Source of the DNA: Elymus sibiricus
Taxonomy: Eukaryota > Streptophyta > Magnoliopsida > Poales > Poaceae
Assembly (NCBI GenBank): GCA_039707655.1
Contig: CM077666.1
Span: 399,113,886 to 399,177,885, forward strand
DNA: 64,000 nt
Direction: 5' to 3'
A program made the translations under genes and the position numbers. Within the stretch, counting starts at the first letter, position 1; each line of letters opens with the position of its first letter. Under the pieces are notes generated by a model, which saw nothing but the letters and a program-made list of their open reading frames with translations, searched no databases and was not told the DNA's origin. Of the stretch, positions 11,801-23,027 are shown piece after piece.

Positions 11801-13066
11801 TGTTGCACTTCCTCGAGACGGGGCGACAGGAGTACTGATCGTCACCGCGAGCTCCTAAAAATGCGCTAACGGATTTGGGTATTGATCTGAGTCGGCCACT
11901 GGCCTATACGCACTACCACCACGCGGGATAATGGTTTAATGGGGCCCTCTACACCGTATGTATCAGCCGAAAGCTCTGTCAGACGTCCAGTTCAGCATTG
12001 CGGCACGGCAGGATCGGCACCATCCAGGACAGAGATGGTGCCTGGATCTAACCATGTGCGCAACGACCCGGAGTGCAAAGGGCGATGGGCCCAGGACCCC
12101 TGAGCACTTAGGATGTAGACCGGCGGGGACCTCTCTGTTGAGCTCTAGGTAGGGCTGCGGTGTGTCGATCAGCCGAGGCCGGGCATGACCCAGGAAAGTG
12201 TGTCCGGCCGGAGTTAATCGAGCATGTTGGGTAACAGTAGTGCACCTCTGCAGGGAAGATATATCTATTCGAATAGCCGTGTCCACGGTAACAGGACGCT
12301 CAGTGTTTTATCCCGATCTACTACTACTTGAACTGGATAATTTTAATTAATTGGAAGCTCCGGGATTGCTTTCTCGCAGGGAGTCGAGGAAGAATCTCTA
12401 GGCTTTGCTACAACACGCTTGCTACTTTAATTATGTACTAATCTGCACTCTTCTTATGCTGCAAGACCGCTGAAGATGCTAGTCTTCGATAGGCTAGGCC
12501 TTTCTCTCTATTCTGGCATTTCTGCAGTCCAGTCCACTGATACAGCCCTTCTTTGATACCAATGCATAAGTAGAATAGTTCTGACGTAAGTCTTGCGAGT
12601 ACTTTGGATGAGTACTCACGGTTGCTTTGCTCCCCTTTTTCCCCCATGCCCCTTTGCTGCGACCATATGACGGAGCCCCGGAGCCCGCTGCCCCAGTCGA
12701 CGACTACTACTACCCCTCTGGAGGAGCCTACTACTACGTGGAGACCGCCGACGACCAGGATTAGTTAGGAGGTTCCCAGGCAGGAGGCCTGCGCCTTTTC
12801 GATCAGTGATTTTATTTTGCCCTGCCTTCATAAAGGCCTATCTGTTTTACTTTTATATCTGTACCCAGATATCTGATGCTTTCACTGATGCTTGTATGAC
12901 ATCGAGCTTATGTATTCGAGCCCTCGAGGCCCCTGGCTTGTAATATAAAGCTTGTATGACTTTTAATTATGTAGAGTTGTGTTGTGATATCTTCAAGTGA
13001 GTCCCTAGGCTTGATCATGTGCATTTGCGTGTATGGTTAGCACACGATTAAGTCGGGGGCATCACA
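8846..13066 (+). repeat. 5' LTR of the LARD-like Gypsy element
   Basis: A 4221-bp LTR. An AT-rich first 450 bp is followed by a strongly GC- and pyrimidine-rich block (about 9310-10260) that leaves long spurious open frames on both strands. A promoter-like and leader region follows. The same architecture recurs in the 3' LTR and in the related solo LTR at 29648-34472. Confidence 0.9.
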
Positions 13067-13460
13067 AGTTGGTATCAGAGCCGACTGCCTGTAGGAAGCC
13101 CCTTTCCAACTCCTTGGCCGAAGTTGAGTCTAGTCTTTGCAAAACGATTTTACTAACATGGCTGTGTGGCTTACTGGCCCACGTCGCCAATGGGTGGTAT
13201 TAGGATCTTTTATTCCTCTTCCATACTCTGGGACTCTGATTTCTCTTCCTTTCGGGTTAAATGATTTTGCTAACTCTAACACTAGGTTCTCGTAATCACA
13301 TTCACCTGGAGAGCTGGATTGTCTGTAACTAATCCTTTTCCCTTGGTCTGATTAATCTGATAATCACCTTTTCTTTTCCATTGGTCTGTTTAACCTTTTC
13401 CTTCCAAGTTATCATATGCTTCTCACACTGTCTTTTGACATTTGCACTATCTTATTTCAG

Positions 13461-15038
13461 ATGCGTCCCGCAAGACAACTTGTCCGTCTGACCATGGCTC
13501 GTGATGCGACTGGATTTCCGGCCATTTTGGTCGATCTTTTGACCAGGCTGGGATATCGCTGGTATCCCGAGTACACTGTTTACGAGGATTACCACGAGTT
13601 CAACAAGGAGCAGTACCATGCTGTGGTTCGCATCTTTGATCGGCAGGACATCTCCATCACTGAGTTACACACCTTTCATGGTGTTGGAGTGACTGTCGAT
13701 ATGGCCGTCCATGATGCTGCTTATACCGATATTGCCCGTCTTCGTGGAGAGCACAACAGTCGCTTGAAGGAGACTGCTTTCAGATACATCCCGTATGCTC
13801 CTGCTGGGGATGAGACTGGGTACTACACTGCTGTCTGTGCTCCTTACGTGCTGCGTCGCTATGACCCGCAGGTTATGGTACAGCACATCCAGGCTCCATG
13901 TATGGATCTGTATGTCATGCTGACTATGTTGATGTATCTAATGCACTTCCTTTTGTTGTGCATGTTACTTCATGAAAATTTCCATACAACTACAATGCTC
14001 GTTGCTAAATTACCCCTGTTGAATTTTAGCAGGATGGTTAGACCAGCAGGTTGTGGTCGTGGTCGTGGTGACAACAATCCGCCACCGCCCGACTATATGG
14101 CTGCTATGATGCAACAATTTGAAATGCACCGCCAGTTCATGCAAGGGCTTATGGATCAGTTTCCTTGCCCCAGTGCCAACCAGCAGCCAGCCGCGATCTC
14201 TTTGCAAGATTTTGTGCCCCTGAATCCAACCATATTCCGCAATGCAGTTCAGCCGCTTGATGCTGATGACTGGCTCCGCGACATCACTTATGAGATGGAG
14301 TCTGCGGATGTGGCCCCTGCCAGCTACGTCACCTTTGCATCCTATTTTCTGAAAGGTCCTGCAGCCCAATGGTGGGACACTCACAGGCAAACCTTAGCTG
14401 CTGGAACTATCATCACCTTGGTAGAGTTCAAAGTTGCTTTCCGTGCCCGTTACATACCTCAGGGAGTTATGGACCGGAAGAAGCGTGAGTTTCGCAATCT
14501 TACCCAAGGCAACAAGACTGTGGAAGCCTATCAGCGGGAATTTCTGGAACTATCTCGCTACGCTGAAGAGGACATTGCTACTGATGCCCGCAGACAGGAG
14601 AAGTTCCATGAAGGGCTCAACCCAGATATCAAGCTTGCACTGCTAGTCCAGGACTTTGCCGACTTCGCCACCTTGGTGAACAAGGCTATACAAGTTGAGA
14701 CTGGTCTGAAGGAACACAAGGACGCTCTTAAGTGCACTCGTGAAGCGGGCTCATCTTCGGGCTCGTCTTCCCAGAAGCGCCGCATCTAGATTCCTCATAG
14801 CATGTACCATCCAGCGGCACCTCCTCCACCGCCGGGGCAGCCAAGGTATCAAGCTCCAATGTTTCGAGCTTCTGCTCCCCGTCCAGACAATGGGCTCTGC
14901 TTCAAGTGTGGCCGTCCAAGTCACCGTTCCAGAGAATGCCCTCAGAATCAGAATCAGCTTGCACTTCCCTCTGCTGGCCGTGGTAATGGCCGTGGCAACT
15001 ATCAGCCCCACAACAACAACAATGTCGTACCATGTTGA
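13461..15038 (+). CDS. gag: gag polyprotein of the Gypsy element, one in-frame stop
   Basis: I take the start at the ATG at 13461 because the sequence before it (ttatttcag) looks like a splice acceptor. The frame is open to TAG at 14787-14789 and then continues in the same frame to 15036-15038. The N-terminal 135 residues (GFPAILVDLLTRLGYRW onwards) form a domain I do not recognise. A hydrophobic, intron-like stretch at about 13890-14034 ends in ttttagcag and may be spliced out. A retrotransposon gag capsid-type region follows (LDADDWLRDITYEME, then GPAAQWWDTHRQ). After the stop lies a zinc knuckle CFKCGRPSHRSREC, matching CX2CX4HX4C. This would package RNA into virus-like particles. There is no pol downstream. 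Confidence 0.8.
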
Positions 15039-15311
15039 TATGGGTGAAGCTCAAGATCAGCTAGCTACTGTGAAGGGTACTCCTCTTGTTAACTCAGTAC
15101 TAGCTTCTGTTTTAATTTAATTGGGAGCATCGTACTCATTCATGTCAAAGGTTTTTGCATACATGCATGACATTAAATTTATTGAATTAAAATGTCACAA
15201 CCGTTCGCGATTGCTACGGGTACTTCCAGAAGAACTTTCCGGGATACCCCGCCCATCTCCCTATTACCTCCTAAATTCTCGGGACGAGAATTTCTTTTAG
15301 GGGAGGAGAAT

Positions 15312-18300
15312 TGTAACACCCCTGAGTATTAAGCTACAGTGGTCCACCATGTTAATGCCAATTCACCTTGATTTGCAATGTTGGATCATCATTAGTTTCA
15401 TATCTCATTTCAAATTCCATTTCAATTTAAAATTTGAAATGTGAGTGAAATTTTAAGTTGCACAAAAGTTGCTGGAAAAATGTTCATCATTTAGCAAATA
15501 AATCAAAACAATTTGCTGTTAAGGAAAACAACATCACCATGTTGCAAAAATGAGCATTAGCATTTAAAACAGAGCTATTCCAGCAATTTAATATGCAAAT
15601 TCAATTATGAAAATTCCAATTGGGTTCAAATAATTCCCAAACTATTTGTGGTAGTGCCAAATAATACAAGATATTTTTGTGGCCAAGTTCCACATTTTTA
15701 TAAAGTGTTTTGACAGCCCAAATATTTCCTATTTATCTTTGTTTTTAAAATAAAGAGAAAACAGAAAGAAAAGAAATGGGCGAGGCCTTACCTGGCACTG
15801 GGCCGAGCCGGCCCAGCCCGCGTCCACAGTCTTCTTCACCTGCTCCCGCCGCCGTGTCACGGTGCCCGTGGCCGCGCCCGATCGTTCCGGCCGCTGCCCG
15901 CCACGGCGATGGAGCTGGTAGGCGAGGGGATAAGGCCAAGCCTCCCCTCGGCCCCCTGGACGCCGCAGCTCTCTCTCCCTCGCTCTCCATCGCCGCTGCT
16001 CTCCTCTCCACCCTCACCAGTGTGCCACCGTCGCCGCGCTGTTGCTACACGGTGGCCGCCGTGCCCTTCTCGCCGCCATGCCGTGTGAGTCGAGTCCGCC
16101 GGCGTCAATTACTTCCTCCACGACCTCTCGCTCGAGCCGGGAGCGCCTCCTTCGTCGGGATCGAGTCGTCGATCACCTCAGAACCGCCGTCGATCTCCTC
16201 CAACTCTGGCCGCCTCCCCTGCGCTCCCGTTCACCCGAGGGGCCTCCTTGAGCCCACACGCTGAGCTCCGCCCCTCCTCCCTCCTTCTGCCGCTCTTCTC
16301 CGCGCGTAGTCGCCGTTCCCATCGCGTCCGAGCTCGCCGCCGCACGAGCTCGTCGCCGGCGTGGCTCCGGTGACCTTTTGATCACGCGGCCGTGCCCTTC
16401 GTACTCCCCGCATCACGTAGAGCACGGCCACCTCCTTCGTTCAAACTGCTACCCGCCACATCGCCGATTCCGCCCGCACCCGATTCCGGCCACTGCTCCA
16501 CCTCGTCGCCGGCACCGTTTCCGGCCACCCCCGCTCGAGCCACTCCCACCATTCGATGCGCCACTTCGCCAGCATCCGAACAAGCCCAACCACGCTCGAA
16601 ATGAGCCACCACAGCCGAATCCCGGCGCCGTCCCGTGCGCTCCGCCGCGTCGAGGCTCGCCGTAGCCTGTTCCGGCGCCGACGTCTGACGTGGCGTGGCT
16701 GGGGCCCACCTGGGTCACTGCCAGTGGGTCCCAGGGCCTGGTTTGACTGCGTTGACCGCGATCAACGCGCGCACTGTTCCCCCTCTGTCTCTGTCAGGTG
16801 GGTCCCACGTGTCAGCTAGTTAATTAGTGCTAATCTGCGCCTAATTATTGTTTACGGTTAATTAGTTAACTCCGTTAGATTAGTTAGTCTCTGACATAGG
16901 GCCCCACCTAGCTAATTAACTCTGTTAGTTAATTTAGTTAAGCCCCTGTGTATGACATCTGGGCCCCACCTGTCAGTTCGACTGGTCAGCGTGGTCAATG
17001 TTGACTGCTGAGTCAGCAGTTGACTGGGCCCATATGCCAGCCTCTGTGGCTAGACAGCCACTGGGTGCAAAAAGGATTTCTGGATTATTTTCGAACTAAA
17101 TAATTCCAGTGAATTTTAGAAAATAGTTTAAATCTTTGGAATTTCATAGAAAATAAACCGTAACTCAGATCGAAAAACTGTCTACATGAAAGTTGATCAG
17201 AAAAACGAGACGAATCCAAATATGTGGTCAAAATGCTTGACCATCGCTCCTAACTGTCTGAACATGGGACCTTCCCCTCCGGTTCAGTATACCGAAGTCT
17301 ACCTAAGCGCCAGGAAAATATCCCAGATATTTTCCCGCTTCGTCTGCGACATGTAGCATTGCATTAGGGCCCCACTAACACTGCATTTTGCCATGCCATG
17401 CATCTGTGTTGCATTATTTGCCTTTATTTATTGTTTCTTCCCCCTCTTCTTATCCGATAGCCCCCGAGACCGACGCTGCCCCGCTGGACCGCTTCTCCGT
17501 CGACGACCCCTCCTTTGCCGCAGAGCAACCAGGCAAGCAACCCCCCTTGACGCATGCCTATATCTCCTATTCTTTCTCCCTCCTGCTTGCATTAGATTTT
17601 GCTTCTGCTTTTGATTGATCCTATTCTGTATCATAGCCTGTTTATTGTAACTTCTGTTGATACTTTACCTGATATCCTAAATTCCTAGTGTTGGTTGGTA
17701 ATCCATCTGTGGCCCCTCTTCCTTGTCCTTGTTGCCCCGCTTAGTTACCTGTGCCCCGGTCGATGTGATCGACGGGCTGAGACCAACACATCACTGCACA
17801 ACCCCTAAGTTGTTCGGCTCCACAGAGTTATCCTCGAGTGCCGAGGGTGATACCTCTTATCTCACTCCTGATATGCCTCTGTGGGACAACTAGTCGGTTG
17901 TGGGATACGAGGGTGATTCCTCTTCCACCACCTCCGATAAAGCTTCTGTCGTTCAACCCCTCAAGTGTGAATCCATCGAGGGTGATTCCTCCGGGTTCAC
18001 CTTGACGGTAGCATCGAGTGGGAATCCATCGAGGGTGATTCCACGGATTACCCTCTGGGTGTTACGGACACACGATTACATTCAACTGTTGCCCCTTTGT
18101 ACTGTTATTGCGGGACTGAATGGACAGGCGGTACCACCCCAGTAGAGGTGGACCTGAGTTCCCGACAGTCTCCTGGGAAGTCGGGTTGACCTGGAGGGTA
18201 TCCGCGAGATAATCATGAGGCGCGGCCGGGCAGGCAGAGACCGCCCTAGAGAGGGATGGGCCTGGCCCTTGTTGCACTTCCTCGTGACGGGGCGACAGGA

Positions 18301-19534
18301 GTACTGGTCGTCACCGCGAGCTCCTAAAAATGCGCTAACGGATTTGGGTATTGATCTGAGTCGGCCACTGGCCTATACGCACTACCACCACGCGGGATAA
18401 TGGTTTAATGGGGCCCTCTACACCGTATGTATCACCCAAAAGCTCTGTCAGACGTCCAGTTCAGCATTGCGGCACGGCAGGATCGGCACCATCCAGGACA
18501 GAGATGGTGCCTGGATCTAACCTTGTGCGCAACGACCCGGAGTGCAAAGGGCGATGGGCCCAGGACCCCTGAGCACTTAGGATGTAGACCGGCGGGGACC
18601 TCTCTGCTGAGCTCTAGGTAGGGCTGCGGTGTGTTGATCAGCAAAGGCCGGGCATGACCCAGGAAAGTGTGTCCGGACGGAGTTAATCGAGCGTGTTGGG
18701 TAACAGTAGTGCACCCTGCAGGGAAGATATATCTATTCAAATAGCCGTGTCCACGGTAACAGGACGCTCAGTGTTGTATCCCGATCTACTACTACTTGAA
18801 CTGGATAATTTTAATTAATTGGAAGCTCCGGGATCACTTGCTCGCAGGGAGTCGAGGAAGGATCTCTAGGCTTTGCTACAACATGCTTGCTACTTTAATT
18901 ATGTACTAATCTGCACTCTTCTTATGCTGCAAGACCGCTGAAGATGCTAGTCTTCGATAGGCTAGGCCTTTCTCTCTATTCTGACATTTCTGCAGTCCAG
19001 TCCACTGATACATCCCTTCTTTGATACCAATGCATAAGTAGAATAGTTCTGACGTAAGTCTTGTGAGTACTTTGGATGAGTACTCATGGTTGCTTTGCTC
19101 CCCTTTTTCCCCCATGCCCGTTTGCTGCGACCAGATGACGGAGCCCCGAAGCCCGCTGCCCCAGTCGACGACTACTAGTACCCCTCTGGAGGAGCCTACT
19201 ACTACGTGGAGACCGCCGACGACCAGGAGTAGTTAGGAGGCTCCCAGGCAGGAGGCCTGCGCCTTTTCGATCAGTGATTTTATTTTGCCCTGCCTTCTTA
19301 AAAGCCTATCTGTTTTACTTTTATATCTGTACCCAGATATCTGATGCTTTTGCTGATGCTTGTATGACATCGATCTTATGTATTCGAGCCCTCGAGGCCC
19401 CTGGCTTGTAATATAAAGCTTATATGACTTTTAATTATGTAGAGTTGTGTTGTGATATCTTCAAGTGAGTCCCTAGGCTTGATCGTGTGCAATTGCGTGT
19501 ATGGTTAGCGCACGATTAAGTCGGGGGCGTCACA
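15312..19534 (+). repeat. 3' LTR of the LARD-like Gypsy element
   Basis: A 4223-bp direct repeat of 8846-13066 with scattered substitutions and one- or two-base indels. It is preceded by the polypurine tract and followed by the target duplication atact. Confidence 0.9.
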
Positions 19535-19596
19535 ATACTTTAAATGCTAAGGACCGAATTCGTATGCTACACTATATTTAGAAACTATATATCGAA

Positions 19597-19625
19597 TTCC
19601 GCAGCAACGCGCGGAGTATTGTCTA
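19597..19625 (+). mobile_element. Second Helitron-like 3' terminus
   Basis: cgcagcaacgcgcggagtat followed by tgtctagt, similar to the terminus at 6885-6914. It lies 60 bp after the Gypsy element. 19626-19881 contains no feature I can support and is presumably older intron 6 filler. Confidence 0.4.
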
Positions 19626-19886
19626 GTTGATAAAACAATCATGTTTGATCTATCTTACAATTCGTCGACTCCTAGGAAAACTCATTAGCCCAACCCTCTT
19701 TGGATCACTTTCTTCCACCTAAGTAGATTTTTTACACACTTAACTATTTTTATTTTTTGCATCACTCTACTCATGTAGGGGTTTTCGATAATAGTTTCAT
19801 GACATGGTAGACAATTTCGTCTGTATGACATCCATAGAAGCCGCCCAGATGTGGTAACGAATTCATCTGCATCGGTTTGAAGCTTT

Positions 19887-21748
19887 TGTTGGAAATATGC
19901 CCTAGAGGCAATAATAAATTGGTTATTATTATATTTCCTTGTTCATGATAATCGTTTATTATCCATGCTATAATTGTATTGATTGGAAACTCAAATACAT
20001 GTGTGGGTACATAGACAACACTGTGTCCCTAGTAAGCCTCTAGTTGACTAGCTCGTTGATCAAAGATGGTTAAGGTTTCCTAGCCATTGACATGAGATGT
20101 CATTTGATAACGGGATCACATCATTAGGAGAATGATGTGATGGACAAGACCCAAACTGTAAACGTAGCATTTGATCGTGTCAGTTTATTGCTATTGTTTT
20201 CTGCATGTCAAGTATCTGTTCCTTTGACCATGAGATCATGCAACTCACTGACACCGGAGGAATACCTTGTGTGTATCAAACGTCGCAACGTAACTGGGTG
20301 ACTATAAAGGTGCTCTACAGGTATCTCCGAGGGTGTCTGTTGGGTTGGCATGGATCAAGACTGGGATTTGTTACTCCGTATGACGGAGAGGTATCTCAGG
20401 GCCCACTCGGTAATACAACATCACAATGAGCCTTGCAAGCAATGTGACTAAAGTGTTAGCCACGAGATCTTGTATTACGGAACGAGTAAAGAGACTTGCC
20501 GGCAACGAGATTGAACTAGGTATAGTGATACCGACGATCGAATCTCGGGCAAGTAACATACCGAAGAACAAAGGGAACAGCATACGGGATTAACTGAATC
20601 CTTGACATAGAGGTTCGACCGATAAAGATCTTCGTAGAATATGTAGGAGCCAATATGGGCATCCAGGTCCCGCTATTGGTTATTGGCCGTAGAGGTGTCT
20701 CGGTCATGTCTACATAGTTCTCGAACCCGCACGGTCTACACACTTAACGTTTGGTGACGATTAGTATAATTGAGTTATTATGTTGGTGACCGAAAGTTGT
20801 TCGGAGTCCCGGATAAGATCCCGGACATGACGAGGATCTCCGGAATAGTCCGGAGGTAAAGATTGATATATGTGATAATAGTGTTTTGATCTCTGGAAGG
20901 GTTCCGGAGTTCACCGGAAGGGGTTCCGGATGTTTACCGAAGTGTTCGGGTGCAGCAACACTTTATATGAGCCAAAGGGATAAAGCCCACAAGTTATTGG
21001 AAAGTGCAAAAGTAGTTTTGCTGCCGCGTAAGCGGTACTACCGCTTGTTGAAGCGGTACTACCGCCCGAGCGGTACTACCGCTTGTGTGAAGCGGTACTA
21101 CCGCCCAAGCGGTACTACCGCTTGTGTGAAGCGGTACTACCGCTTGTGCGCGGCTGTGCACGGTTCGGCAGGGATCCGAGTTGGACTCTTTCCCTGCGGG
21201 CCAAACCGACCTTGTGCGGGCAAAACCGACCCGGAGGAGGATTTTACTCCAAGTTTAGACCCCAAGGCTCAACATATAAATAGAGGGGCAGGGCTAGCAC
21301 ACGGGACACATCAGGATTTCCCAAGCCGTGTGCCGGCAACCCTAGCCCTCTAGTTCCTCCGTCATAATCTCCGTAGTGCTTGGCGAAGCCCTGCAGAGAT
21401 TGTTCCTCACCACCATCACCACGCCGTCGTGCTGCTGGAACTCAACCACTACTTCACCATCGCTCGCTGGATCGAGGAGGTGAAGGCGTCATCAAGCCGT
21501 ACGTGTGTTGAACGCGGAGGTGCCGTCCGTTCGGCACTAGATCGGAAGGATCGTGATTGGATCGCGGGACGCTCGGCGATTTGGATCGCGAAGACGTTCG
21601 ACTACATCAACCGCGTTTATTAACGCTTCCGCTTAGCGATCTACAAGGGTATGTAGATTCACTCTCCCTCTCGTAGATGCTCATCACCATGGATAGATCT
21701 TATGTGTGCGTAGGAAAATTTTTGTTTCCCATGCAACGTTCCCCAACA
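19887..21748 (+). repeat. 5' LTR of the Copia element
   Basis: A 1862-bp LTR. At 21031-21145 it carries six copies of the near-palindrome agcggtactaccgc. A TATA box (tataaatag, 21275-21283) follows about 130 bp later and should direct transcription of the element. The end CCCCAACA is the inverse of the TGTTGG start. Confidence 0.95.
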
Positions 21749-23027
21749 GTGGCATCAAGAGCTAGGTCTATGCGTAGATGAGATCTCGAGTAGAACACAA
21801 ACGAGTTGTGGGCGTGGGTGTATACATATTGCTTGCCGTTACTAGTTGATTTTTGATTCGGCGGTACTGTGAGATGAAGCGGCCCGGACCGACATTACGC
21901 GTACACTTACGCGAGACAGGTTCCTTCAACTAACATGTAACTTCGTTGCATAAAGATGGCTAGCGGGTGTCTGTCTCTCTCACTTTAGTTGAATCGATTT
22001 CAATGAAGAGGGTTCTTTTAGAAGATCAAAAAGCAATCACTACACCACGTTGTGGTTTTGCGTAGGTAAGAACGGTTCTTGCAAACCCGTAGCAGCCACG
22101 TAAAATTTGCAACAACAATTAGAGGACGTCTAACTTGTTTTTGCAGGGTATGTTGTGATGTGATATGGCCAATTACATGATGAGATATATGTGATGTATG
22201 AGATGATCATGTTTTGTATAGAATATCACGACTTGCATGTCGATGAGTACGGCAACTGGCAGGAGCCATAGAGTTGTCTTTAATTATTGTATGACCTGCG
22301 TGTCAATCATTAAGCGCTATGTAATGCTTTACTTTATCGCTAAACGTTAGCAATAGTCGTGGAAGCAACAGTCGGCGCGACAACCTTATGGCGACACGTT
22401 GATGGAGATCAAGATGATGGAGATCATGGTGTCATGCCGGTGACGATGGAGATCATGCCGGTGCTTTGGAGATGGAGATCAAAAGCACAAGTTCATGGCC
22501 ATATCATGTCACTTATGATTTGCATGTGATGTTAATCCTTTTATGCATCTTATTTTGCTTAGGACGACGGTAGCATTATAAGGTGATCCCTCACTTAAAT
22601 TTCAAGATAAATTGTGTTCTCCCCAAGTGTGCACCGTTGCGAAAGTTCGTCGTTTCGAGACACGCCGTGATGATCGGGTGTGATAGACTCTACGTTCGCA
22701 TACAACGGGTGCAAGCCATGTTGCACACGCGGAACACTCGGGTTAAACTTGACGAGCCTAGCATGTACAGACATGGCCTCGGAACACAAGAGACCGAAAG
22801 GTCGAACATGAGTCATATAGTAGATATGATCAACATGAAGATGTTCACCATTGAAACCACCTCAACTCACGTGATGATCGGACTTGAGTTGGTGGATTTG
22901 GATCATGTTACACTCGAATGATCGGAGGGATGTCAATTTGAGTGGGAGTTTTTTAAAATATGATTAATTAACTCATTATCTAAGAACAATAGTCTAAGTT
23001 GTCTTTGCTATATTTATGTTGTAGATC

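Larger units (their letters stand above)
8846..19534 (+). mobile_element. Non-autonomous Gypsy-type element with 4.2 kb LTRs (LARD-like)
   Basis: Two long direct repeats, 8846-13066 and 15312-19534 (4221 and 4223 bp), start TGTAACACCC and end CACA. They are flanked by a perfect 5-bp duplication atact (8841-8845 and 19535-19539). A primer-binding site tggtatcagagc (complement of initiator Met tRNA) is at 13070-13081, and a polypurine tract (aggggaggaga) precedes the 3' LTR. The 2245-bp interior encodes only gag; there is no protease, reverse transcriptase or integrase. Sampled stretches of the two LTRs differ by roughly 2-3 percent by eye, so this insertion is older than the Copia element next to it. 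Movement would need enzymes supplied in trans. Confidence 0.9.

Noticed and set aside
13416..13460. Earlier ATG at 13416 as the gag start
   Set aside because: The 15 extra codons are hydrophobic and end in ttatttcag, which looks like an intron 3' end; the frame becomes protein-like only from 13461.
21031..21145. Regular palindromic repeats as a CRISPR array
   Set aside because: The repeats are 14-15 bp with tiny spacers, lie inside a plant retrotransposon LTR and recur in both LTRs.
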